Shown here in pieces: positions 12,377-22,900 of a DNA stretch of 64,000 nucleotides. The notes under the pieces were generated by a model. The model worked only from the letters and a program-made list of their open reading frames with translations, had not been told where the DNA came from and did not search any database. Within the stretch, counting starts at the first letter, position 1. The number at the start of each line of letters is the position of its first letter. The stretch comes from Sarcocystis neurona. Lineage: Eukaryota > Apicomplexa > Conoidasida > Eucoccidiorida > Sarcocystidae. A program made the translations under genes and the position numbers. The DNA is taken from NCBI GenBank assembly GCA_000727475.1, contig KL647302.1, positions 604,040-668,039 of the forward strand, read 5' to 3'.

Positions 12377-12600
12377 ATAAATAGACATGTGCACAAGTGA
12401 GTGTGTAAAGCGAAAAAACTACCGCAACTGTGCATACGGGGATATACATATATATGTGTAAAAGTGTGTACGTATGTGCTCAATATAAATAGACATGTGT
12501 ACAAGTGAGTGTGTAAAGCGAAAAAACTACCGCAGCCGTGCACACGATACATACGGGGATGTACATATATATGTGTACAAGTGTATACATATTTGCTCAA
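12377..12600. repeat. 108-bp tandem duplication
   Basis: Two copies, starting at 12377 and 12485, share ATAAATAGACATGTG, then GTGAGTGTGTAAAGCG, then AAAAAACTACCGCA, then a tatacatatatatgtgta segment. A more diverged third relative (CAAGTGGGTGTGTATGGCG) occurs near 12836. Confidence 0.85.
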
Positions 12601-14319
12601 ATATACATGTTGATAGAAAAAAGCATTCACGGATACATAGGTACATCCGTTCGTATGGATGCGCGAATGGATGTATGTATGTATGCATGTATGTATGTAT
12701 ATACATATGTATCTATATATCCATTTGTATATATATAAACATACACGTGCAGAATTCTTTTATATATATATTTGGAGAGGGAGAGAGACACATGCGCGTA
12801 CTCATATATATATATGTATATATACATATATATGCACAAGTGGGTGTGTATGGCGAGAGAAGCAGATTGCAGCAACCGTGTACATATGCATAGCCATCCC
12901 CCTTCACAGGTACTGTGAGTATACGAATGAACAGGCACGCAGGCCCGCGTGCACAAGCACACCCTCGCAAGCTTGTTGTATACACACCTGCGTATTCATG
13001 CAGATGGAGCTGTCGAACCTTTCATGTTTGTGGCTCCTCGTACATTCAGGTTGGTCCCCTGCGATGGGTGGTATCCCTCTTGTGTAGACGTGTGTCAACG
13101 GAGCACTGGTGAAGCAAACGTATGTCGCTACTACGCAGACACTGAATCTTGCAACTGAGTGGATCTCCCGTGTCCTTTTATACCCACTGCGTCAACGAAT
13201 AAAACATATTTGTATCCTATAAAGTAAGGTTGTAAGAGACACAAATCCCCTCGCCGGAACATTTTTTCGGACACAAAAGACACTAGAGCCACACTCGCAT
13301 TTGCATATATTTTTAAATAACTTGCACATATGTGCGGCGTTCAGCAACGGCTGCATTTGTGTACGCGTATGTGCGTGTGTGGGTATGATTTATGGAGGTG
13401 TGTATGCCTACGTGTACACAAATTTTTTATAGAGAAACGTGAAGCTTTTACTCTCTCCCATTTCTTTTGTAGAGATGGACGAGAGCCTTGGGTGACCTTA
13501 GACAGGTCCTCATATACGTGTGTATACATATATATATATATTGCCATCTACTCTCTTCCTAGATATCTATGTAAACGTTTCAACCGGCATTGGCGTAGAA
13601 ACTGATGCAAAGAAGAGCTATGGTTAAAGAACACTTTTTCTTGAACGGTGCAGCCTTTTTCGAGTCGTAAACGTTGTACTGAAGATCCACAGGGTGCTTG
13701 TCCACCACCAGATTTCGGTATGTAGAGCTCCGACCGCGATCCTTTCTATGTACGAGTCACCTGCACAAACCTATGATCTTGACAAAATCTACGCACCCAC
13801 TGGACGACTTTTCAGCTTGGTAAGTGGTTCTCCACAGGACACTAGTGAATGTAGAGATGAGTGAACAGGTGTACCTCTCTCCTCAGAAACGGGTACCTTT
13901 TCGCACAGCAAAGATATGAACACTCGCGTTCATATGCATACGGGTGACTTGTTCATGATACGTGTATAAGAACGTAGGTAGCCAGGTACAGAAGTGTTCT
14001 GCGCATCCCCCAGTGAAGGCCCACTGCACATATATTTGTGTGGGAGACGGCGAGAGAAGGGGAGAGATGAGCAGCTGACAATACAGGAAGACCAGCACTT
14101 TCGCGTGCATCCCGCATGCAGTCAGGTCTTGAAGAAAAGCACAGATGGACAAAGGATTCACACGTATGTCGGTGCATGCACGGATGTGCGTAGAGGCTTG
14201 GATGGAGGCACAAATACGCAAACTGGTATACAAACAGCTGACGAAATACCTGAGTAACGCTTGGTGCACCTTCTTACATGCATGTGATTCAGTACACTGT
14301 TGCAGCGCAGATTTCACGA
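12601..14319. other. no supported gene
   Basis: Simple TA/GTAC sequence (12660-12840) is followed by mixed sequence with short, overlapping frames. Nothing with splice-site or domain support was found. The right end is the 3' flank of the minus-strand PAN exon. Confidence 0.45.
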
Positions 14320-15602
14320 CTATCTCTCAGTCGACCTGTCTCTAGTGCAGACACAGGGACAGGTGTACCTCTGTCTGCACATTTGTTTGCCTCTGAGCGT
14401 CTTTACACAGATACTTAGAATGCTAGGTCCCGACTGACGTACAGGTTGATTGGCAACTCTGCCTTTGAGCGCTTCGATTGATTTCAAGAAGCACGTTGCT
14501 TCATCCGGGAAGTGTGTAAAAAAGAAGCAGGCCGCACTGCTGGCGCAGAGGACGCGGCATTGCCAAGTGAAGGGCACGTAGCCTTTGTATGCCTTCAAAT
14601 CGAACCCGTAGTAAATCACATCTTTCTCGTTGCATCGGCCAGTCGGTTGACCGGAGAGTTGAGCCACCACATCGAACAGAGTAGCCCACCAGTCTCGCTG
14701 CTGCGTAGATTGTGTTCCTGGCGCCGCGTTGGGACCCGCGACAGCAGTGTAAAGACCCGGGTTTAAGATCGGCGGCTGCTGCTGCTGAGCAAAAGAAGGA
14801 TCACGAAAGTGAGGATCAGATTGTGTATACGACAAAAGCGGAGGAGACACCTGCTGCTGTTGATGAGAAGTTGGAGCTTGAGGCGTGTGAAACAGCTGCT
14901 GCCTCGGCTCCTGCTGTGGCGCGGAATGCCAGGAATAAGGGGGGTATTCGGGAGTACCGGACTGCGTGAATTGAATCTGCTGCTGGAGGATGGGACGGCT
15001 GGGGTGGATCTCGCTACCACCTTCACTCGTGTAGTGTTGCTGCTGCTGGTACTGTTGTTGCTGCTGTTGATACTGCTGTTGCTGCTGCTGATACTGTTGT
15101 TGCTGCTGCTGAAACTGTTGTTGCTGCTGCTGATACTGTTGTTGCTGTTGCTGCTGGTGTTGCTGTTGCAATTGCTGCAGCTGGTGCTCGTACTGCTGCA
15201 GGTGCTTCAGGTGCTGCCGTTGCTGCTGCTCCTGCCGGTGCTGCTGCTCATACTGTTGGTGGCGGTGGCGGTACGCAACGTAGGGAAATTGTTGTAGCTG
15301 CTGGTAAGTGGAATGCAGGGATGGAAGGAAACCCCTGGCTTCAGTATCGTAGGAGGGAGGCTGCGGGTATCTCAGCTGCTGATGCTCGGGTTGCTGGTGT
15401 AGAAGCTGCGAAGGATCGGCCTCTGCGACGCTTGGCGGTGTCGCAGACCACAGAAACTGTGGTGCACTGGGAACAAAGCCTGGGTTACGGATGATTGTTG
15501 AACCAGGAGAATAGGGAAAAGAACTAAAATTGCTGTTCTCATGTAGCCGGTCAACGGGAGGATGGGCTCCAGCACCACTGCTTCTCTCATGCATTCGTCT
15601 AC
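14320..15602 (-). CDS. PAN/Apple-domain exon with a polyglutamine tract
   Basis: The minus-strand frame begins at an apparent acceptor (tgcctctgttcag|GT, exon base 15602) just before an ATG at 15594. It encodes a Pro/Ser/Gln-rich region, an extensive polyQ/QY tract (about 15030-15290), more disordered sequence, and then a C-terminal PAN/Apple domain at about 14390-14640. The domain shows the typical cysteine pattern, the aromatic FFFTHF segment, a CFLKS box and an SGPS-like end. PAN/Apple domains bind protein or carbohydrate and are common in apicomplexan secreted proteins. No signal peptide is present in this exon, so it needs an upstream exon. Its 5' phase (two bases before the first full codon) matches a possible donor at 17548 of the GH16 exon, so it may be the C-terminus of that protein. 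Alternatively it is the last exon of a separate PAN protein. The C-terminus after the domain may be intron read-through. Confidence 0.75.
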
Positions 15603-17547
15603 CTGAACAGAGGCAAACCAGCGTGCACCCAACTCACCTCAGAGGGTGTCTACCTATACGCTCTCGCGACGTAAAGCACCCGGATGCACACACCTATGGA
15701 TACGTTCACCAGCTAAGATGTGGGAAAATCAGACGCCAAAACTTCGCTGACCCCTGTGGCCACGCGGAAAGGCCAATTAACGGAGGCGTCGCGCACAGCA
15801 AGCAAAAGGCCCTACGCCAAAGTATGCGTTGTATGCATATCGCGTGCGTGTTTCTACAAAACAACCCGCAACCAACAGTCCGAAGACCGGCTCCTCACCA
15901 TTCAGCTGAACACCTCGTTTTCGATAAGTATGGCGTCCGTACACAGTCCATCAACGGGAGAAGCTGTGATATGGACACGTGTGTGACTGCAGCGTGTGCC
16001 TGCGTGTGTGAAAAAGCCGCGTATCACTCTGCTGTGTTGGCTTGTTTGTGGCCACTCCGCTATCGTATCTGGTCTTTCCAGTATGAAATATGATTTGAGA
16101 GTGTAGATGCATGAGAGAAACTTTTCTGGTTGACAAAGAGAGTACTGCGTACTGCAGACCCCTACAGACTTGCTGCCTATTATGCAAGGAGGAAATGAAC
16201 ACTTTAGGGTGACAGTGAAACCGCCCTTTCTACGAATACGTCCGCGCTTTAGTCGCAGCACCAGGACGAAAAGCAGCAGCAAGGGAGCCACAGCAGAATC
16301 GTCCGCTAATGTAAATCATCATACATAATGCGGTTACCTGCATGAACAACAGAAATTCACTTCCTGAACAACAGTCAGCGGATTAGTTTACTTTTTGAAG
16401 AGAAATCATGAAGGACACACTCAGAGGAACCATAGCAAAGGAGTGCTCGGGAAAGAGATGCCAGTTGCCAGAGGAACCGGCGCCCGCGTCCATTCACACT
16501 CCTGCACATTTGCACCCTGTTAGCTCAAGACTTTGCGTCTTATGTGTCCTCGTTCCGTAGAGCTGTTCGATCCCTCCCGTTCCCCACTATGAAGATCTTC
16601 TACTCCGACATCTAACATTTTCCTAGAAGTGTGACTTTTCAAGAGTTCGAGCTCTCCATGTCTCCCGGTGCCCTTCCTCTTGAGCCCCTGGAATCTTCAC
16701 GGAAAAAATGTGCCTACTTCTTTCCCAACAGCCCCTGATAACGTTCAGGGTAGTGGGTTGAATCGGATGATACACTGAGCACTCTTGGTACATGCGTGTG
16801 CAGAGGCAGATAAGTTACTATCTGTAAATATGTATATGCCTGTACATACATAGTGCGTGCACGATGTAACGGAGACTACCTAGGAAAGACGAACGTACGT
16901 CTTGGCAGTTTTTACACAAGCTAGGCCTGCTGTATTCCCAACAGTTACTAAATCCAGCACTTATGAACATACGGTTCCTCTTCACGACTTCCGTGTATTT
17001 CGCCCCTCGTGAACACGACACGTCATGACGCAGAGCGCGCGCATGCATACGCGCACACATACAGGCATACATACATTCATACACTTGTACATACGTACAA
17101 TATACAAGCATACGTGTATACACATCCACGTATACGTATACATGCATATACACACATACATGCATACATGTCCACATACACATACATGCATATACGTACA
17201 TATACATGCGTACACGTACATATACATGCATACTCACGTACACGTGTATGTAGATGTGTGTATACACATATTTGTACGTACATACGCCGAAATACACATA
17301 TATATATATATATATATCTCCGTCTGCTCAAACAGACATACGTCTCTGTATAACGTGAGCATACGTACTCCCACCTATAAATCAGAACAACCGTACGCAC
17401 ACATACAATGCCTAGGAACCAACCCCGTCAGGCTGCCCTCACGCCTCCGACGTTCCTTTTGTCCCTTTCTTCCTGTGCGTGTACATACGTATTCAATCGT
17501 GCAGGCATAGCCGTACGCTGAATTACTTTTCGGAGTTGTCTGCGTAC
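15603..17547. other. probable intron or intergenic spacer between the GH16 and PAN exons
   Basis: The first kilobase is mixed sequence without a supported exon. From about 17040 to 17320 the plus strand is a catacatacatg/tatacgtac simple-sequence run. The GH16 frame stays open from 17548 to a stop at about 17375 if no splice occurs. Confidence 0.45.
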
Positions 17548-18256
17548 CGCAGGCGCCTTGTTTTGGAGTGTACACCTGAATGAAGTTGATATCCCAGTAA
17601 GCGCTTTTGAAGGCTTCAGGAGTGTCTTGTACGAAGCGCTGACATGCTTCTGTGCCGACGCCGGGACAGCCTTGTTCATTTGAGAAGGCGGTGCCAGCCC
17701 AGTCCCCGCAGAACGTGAGATTGATAACGAGTCTTTGCAGCGAAAAATTCTCTCTGCCAGGGCAATTTGGACCCAGGGGAAAGGCGGCCTGGGGAAGTTT
17801 CATCTCGAAAGACCACAAATCTGGCACGGGATGCCCTTCCACCAAATCGCGAGGCACTTCATGATGATGAAAGAACCAGACACGCACATGGGAGTCCCGC
17901 TTCATCTCCATTACAAATACCCCTCCACCCTTCGCGTTTAGAGGTTCTCCGAAGGTTTCTTCCACAGCTTCGATTGCGCAGCCAGAATTCGTCGGCGTAG
18001 CATAGGCCCAGCAATCGCGTGCTTCCCTCCCTCCTCCTGCATGAGCCCAGACGCCCGAAAACGCCGTTTCCGGGATGTTCCACATCGAACAGCCCTTACC
18101 TGTATGCAGAGAAACATGGTTGTATCTCTCGAGGTTCACGCCTTCAAAGATGTCAACCTCGCCTGAATCTGGCCACGGCGGTGGACCCAGTGTCCACAGC
18201 GCTGGCCACATAGAACAGCCCGCCGGCACGTGGTTCACGCTCACCACCCATATCAC
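17548..18256 (-). CDS. GH16 glucanase catalytic exon (exon B of the PAN-GH16 gene)
   Basis: The exon starts after a clear acceptor (tttttcacgcag|GTGATATGG, exon base 18256). It encodes the catalytic core of a GH16 laminarinase-like endo-beta-1,3(4)-glucanase: VPAGCSMWPALWTLGP, then GEVDIFEGVN with the expected nucleophile Glu (codon 18158-18160), Asp two residues on and the acid/base Glu (codon 18143-18145), and later the terminal strand WDINFIQVYTP. The three acidic residues are intact, so activity is plausible. The 3' end is uncertain: a donor at CTGCG|GTACGC (exon end 17548) gives phase 1 and fits the PAN exon at 15602; a better-looking donor at TAC|GTATGT (end 17489) is phase 0; without splicing the frame ends at 17375. 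The N-terminal half of the GH16 fold is missing here and is found at the end of the exon at 19902-26452. The family is known for beta-1,3-glucan cleavage; secretion and oocyst-wall use are inferred. Confidence 0.88.
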
Positions 18257-19901
18257 CTGCGTGAAAAAAGAAGAAACCCTTCTCGGGGGAGCGCTTGCTG
18301 AGTTGCTGGCAAGAAAACGTGGGGTCATTTCGGCGTCACAGTCATCAGGCGCGTAGATACATGGCGAAGACAAGCTGTAGAGACAGGTCGGAGACCACCC
18401 GCTTCGCAGAACTCACAGGGCGACGCAGGAGACGCAAGCAAGAAGACGGGTCGAAGAACAAAAAGGAAGTTCCCTTGGAAACGGGCCACATAAAACGGCA
18501 AGGACGTCGCAGAAGGCAGCAAGAGGTGGAACGAAGGGACACCACCACGTGAGAATATGAGCCTTCTCAGAGTGAGGCTGACTACGAAGCAGCATACAAG
18601 GGATGAATATATGAGAAGCAAAGACGGATATAATGGGCGAAAAAGGAGAAATGCACCATATTACCAGGCTGAAACTGTATGCTTACGAAGGACTAAGAAA
18701 AGACGAATAAATGTAGTGATGCAGAGAGATTAACACTTGCTGAAGCAGTGCGGGAAGAAAAGGAGAGACTGAGGAGAGGCGCAGTAGAGGAGTCGACTGA
18801 AGGGACAAAAAACATGAAGGGGGTACAGACAAAAAAGGAGGACTCGCGGATCGGACAGAGAAACGCCAACTCGGTTAGATATATCCAGGTCGAACACCTA
18901 AATAGCACGACGGACAGAAGTAGAAGAACCAGAGGGAAGAGAAACCAATATTTCAGCTCGACAAGGAAATTCCAGATACGCAGAAATCGTACTAGAAACC
19001 ACACGGGCAAATATCAAGGTGTCGCAGGTGGCTCTCCACTGGTACGTAGGATTACGCCTGCAGCATACCACGAAATTAGGCTACGTTCAACGTGTACTCC
19101 TTCACTTACATACGTATATATATATATACCTGTTAATTTGTGCATGAATGAGTCACCTTGCTCAAGGTAATCATCTCTACTGATACATATGACCGTCTGC
19201 GCATGTGCACGAACGTGTGAGCTTGTGGAGCATAACCATTTAGACTAACTAAGCCCACAAACTCGTTTTCTACTGCTTCGAGGGCAAATTCCGATATCGA
19301 TCAAGCCGGAAATGTACGCTTACGTACGCGAAATCGGCACATCCGTCGTCACAAGGTTTCAGGTCTATTCTAACCTACACGGGAACTGTACGCAGAACTC
19401 CCACCGAGTACAGACGGAGCACGTACGTCGCGTTCCCTCCGATTTGAGAGGCCAGAGACTTTTAGATCTGACAATACTGCGGTCCTGGACGAATACAATT
19501 CCTCAGACCTCCTTTCAGAAGATTCGAAAGTGCGAGTTTCCTGAGTATCAGAGTCGCTTCCAAAAAGCGCCCAGGCAAATTCTGCATAGACGAATTACAT
19601 ATTGTTCAGGTACACGTACGTGCTACAAGGAATAAAGCCGCAGTAACAACAGCACCGATGTTTGATCTTGTCCATCCCCGGCGACTGCATGGACACGCGT
19701 TCCACATAATATTCGTCCAATCGCACGCGGCGGGTACACCAGTGCGTATCGTTTATTCTTTTCAGTTCGTGGGAGCCTATACAGGATCGAGTAGATCGTG
19801 CTGCGGTTCCTTTGGAGTACATACCTACGTACGTTGATATCTTCGTGCGTGGAACCGAATGAGCGGAAGAACTTCCGTCGTTTCTAGCATCTCCCACTTA
19901 C
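18257..19901 (-). other. 1,645-bp intron splitting the GH16 domain
   Basis: The donor is GATGAT|GTAAGTG (first intron base 19901) and the acceptor is tttttcacgcag (last intron base 18257). Both flanking exons are in phase 0, and joining them restores a continuous GH16 sequence. The intron contains a GA-rich plus-strand tract (about 18370-18990), which is CT-rich on the sense strand and resembles the tract upstream of other genes here. A minus frame at 19595-19897 looks superficially protein-like but is not needed to complete the domain. Confidence 0.85.
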
Positions 19902-22900
19902 ATCATCATACCCTCTCGTAGAAGTCAGCCGCACGGAATCCCTTCCCCTGGAGCCATGTGGAACTTTATTCCAGGCGTCCGCCCTGATGATTGACCTTCC
20001 GTCCGGGGTGACGCTGATGAGTTTGTTTCTCAGGGCTTCCTCACGGGTCAGGTAGTTCACAAACCCGTGCGTTGGATCGTCGAAGGAGAAAAACCAAAAA
20101 TTCTTTTCGTCGAACACGTCCCACCCTACAAACTCTTTTGTGAGCTGCCACTCAAGTGGACAAGAAGGACTGGGGGCTATCGATACTGGAAGGAACCAGT
20201 CCGGCGGAAATACGGAGACATGGGACTTTTGCAGATTCTCAGGTTCAGCAAAAACGTGTGGGGGTTTTCCACTCGCACGGGAGAGTGCACTATCGAGTCC
20301 CCTGCGCCTCCTCGTGTCCTTCGTGTCTCCTGCCTTGGCTCCCTTTCCACAATCGTCACCTTTACTACAGGACGCAGCAGGATTCGCTTCACTAACGCGT
20401 GCCCCGTTACGGCTGCCTATGCGGCTGCGCGTAATGTTTTTGCTGCTGCGGCTCCTCTGACCGCCTGTCTTCTTATTCCGACCACTGCGGGTGCGTGTAG
20501 CAGGAAGGCTTACGCTACTGTGTTGTCGAGTGGGCTCTGCAGATAGTCCTCGCTTTTGTTCGAGTTTCCTTCTTTCCTGAGAGGTAAGTCCAGCTTCCAC
20601 TGTTTGTGCTCTCTGGTTTGTAAACTGGGCTGCAGGCTTGTCAGACCGGGCGGAAGAGGATGCCTTTTTCTCGGCAGTACGCAGGGCATCTGCTATCGCA
20701 TCTGCTGCAGCTGTTGCAACTGACTTTTGTGTAGCCGTTCGGTGGCTGTCTCGCCTCACGTCTGGTCGACCGTCTTCCTTATCTGCCTCGTCTCCAAGTC
20801 TTCTAGGCTGCGCTGATGCGGGAAAGGAGAAAGCCGAGCTGTCAGGAAGAGTGCGCGGAGGAGTTATTGGTGATAAGAATGGAGAAGAAGAGCCTAGAGA
20901 GGTGTGTGAGAGATGCGATGGTAGCGCGGAAGACGGATCGGAAGAAGGAAGTACATTCGAAGAAGAAGAAGAAGAATACAAAGGACTGGGTTCTTGCTCT
21001 CTCAATGAAGCTGAAGCGGCAGGTGATCCAGAGGCTAAAGGTGACGATGTCGCCGCAGAAGCAGGAAACGAAAGAGTCGGGGTAAGGCGTGGCGAAGCAA
21101 ATCCGGGAGATGAGGGTCGATAAGCTGAAGAGGAGGATGGAGAGGGTGAGAAAGTTGTTTTCCGTTCTGGAGGAACTTTCTTGAATTTGGCTCGACACTC
21201 GGGACTCACGACTTCACCAAGAGCCAAGTTCAAGGAGCAAGACAACTCGTCAGTTGCAGTCTTCCTTGCCTCTGCGGTACTTGTCTGGGCGTTCTTTCCT
21301 GATACCGTCCCCACTTGCTGGTACTGGCGCTGCTGCTGCAGTGCAGGAGCAATGTTTTCCTGTTGTACCAGTAATCGCTCTTGCTGCTCCTGCTTCATCG
21401 CTAGCAAGCCTTGCTCGACCGCTACGGCTACCGCTGCTGCTGCGACTGTGGTTGCTATATCCTGCTGCGAAATCTTGTCTCCAAAACCATCCCCCACGTC
21501 TCCTGATAATGCGGCTGTTGCTCTCGGCTGCTCCTCCTCCTGCTGCTTCTGTTGCTGTCGAAGCTCAAGCTCAAGTTCAAGGAGCGCACGCTCTGCTGCC
21601 GCCGCCATCGCCGTTGCTGCTGCTGCCTGCCACTGTTGTCTCAGGGATGGCTTTCCTTCCGCTCCTGTGGGTGTGCCTCCAGTTTGTGGGGTTTCTTGAC
21701 GCTGCAGCAGTCGCCGCCCTCGTAATTCAGAATCGGCCTTCTTCGAGTGCACCGTTTCGTCCGCTAGCAGATACACTCTCTCCGGGAAGATCGGCAGTAC
21801 CGAATTGCTCGAAATTCTCCCCTGTCTGTCTTCGTTCAATTCAAGGCTCTGGGACTTACGCTTGACCTTCAAAATCTTTGAGTAGCCTGCGTCTCTGGAA
21901 GCGGTCTCATTTTGGTCTATCCCGGCTGTATCATCCGTGGTGCTTACATTGTCCTCTATCGTTGCATCAAGCCCCTCTTCTTCTTCTTCCTCCTCTTCTC
22001 CGTCTTCTCCCTCTTCTCCCTCTTCTCCTCCCTCTCCTTCTGCGCCCTGTTTGTGTCCTTCATCAAATTCTTCTTCCTCATAGGCTGTTTCTTCTTCCAA
22101 GTTTGTCTCGTCTCCTTCTTGTGTTATGTCTCCTTCGTCCAGCTCTTCGTCGAACGCTGGTGCATCCCCCCCTACGCCAGCTTCTGCAGATAGCGTCTGG
22201 AAGGGAAGCTGCGCGGCATCGTTTTCCTCCTCGACTTGGTGAAAGCCGGTGTCGGACCTACCCTGTTTCCTCTGGTGACGGGGGCTGTCCTTGTGTCGGA
22301 GACGCTCCTGAAGTGTCTGCCTCATGCCGTTTGGCTTTTGTTCAACGAGGATGCTGTGTTTCCAAACACACCTTTCGTCTGCGCCGCGCAACTTGCCGGA
22401 GAGTATTCCCGCAGCAGGCCGAAGTTCCAGGGGAGGAATGTCATCAAATATCGGACGTTGGCGCGGTCTATTTGTAACTTTTTGTCCTCTTTTGCTCAAT
22501 GCTGCTGTCACATGCGTTGTCGTCGCAGGTACGTCTGCAGAATTGCCGGCCGCTAAGGGATGAGGAGGAATATTACTGTCTTGGTCTCGGTGCGTTTCAC
22601 TGTTGCTTTCACTGAGGAACTGTAGATCAGCGCCGGCAGAACGTAGTAGACAGATTTTTCTTTTAGAGTAGTACGAGAAATGTGTACAATAATTTTCTTG
22701 TGCGTCGTTGCACAAGGCGATGCATAGAGCCAGGTCTGCAACTTCAGAAAAAGCACTAAGAAGTTCTCCACCGACTAGTTCAGCATCGAGTTCCAAACAC
22801 GTGTCTACATGTTCTAAAGATGGTGCCCCCGCGTGCAGAAGCAGCCGATGTTGTGCCCCCTTCTCCAGTCCGCTGTCTCGTGGTGAGCCTCCTTCTGCTG

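Noticed and set aside
12627..12962. Tyr/Ile/His-rich frames in this and other TA-rich stretches (for example 43577-43997, 45460-45804, 46543-47057)
   Set aside because: These are translations of TA, GTAC and CATA simple sequence, open in several frames on both strands, without codon bias or motifs.
16560..16580. GTTCGATCCC resembling a tRNA T-arm
   Set aside because: The flanking bases cannot form the 5-bp T stem, and no acceptor or anticodon stem is present at the right distance.
19595..19897. Minus-strand 100-codon frame inside the GH16 intron
   Set aside because: The GH16 domain is complete when 19902 is joined directly to 18256. Including this segment would insert unrelated sequence into the fold.
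20638..21123. Plus-strand frames of 100-200 codons opposite the PAN-GH16 gene
   Set aside because: They are shadows of a 6.5-kb open minus-strand exon that has domain evidence; the plus frames have none.
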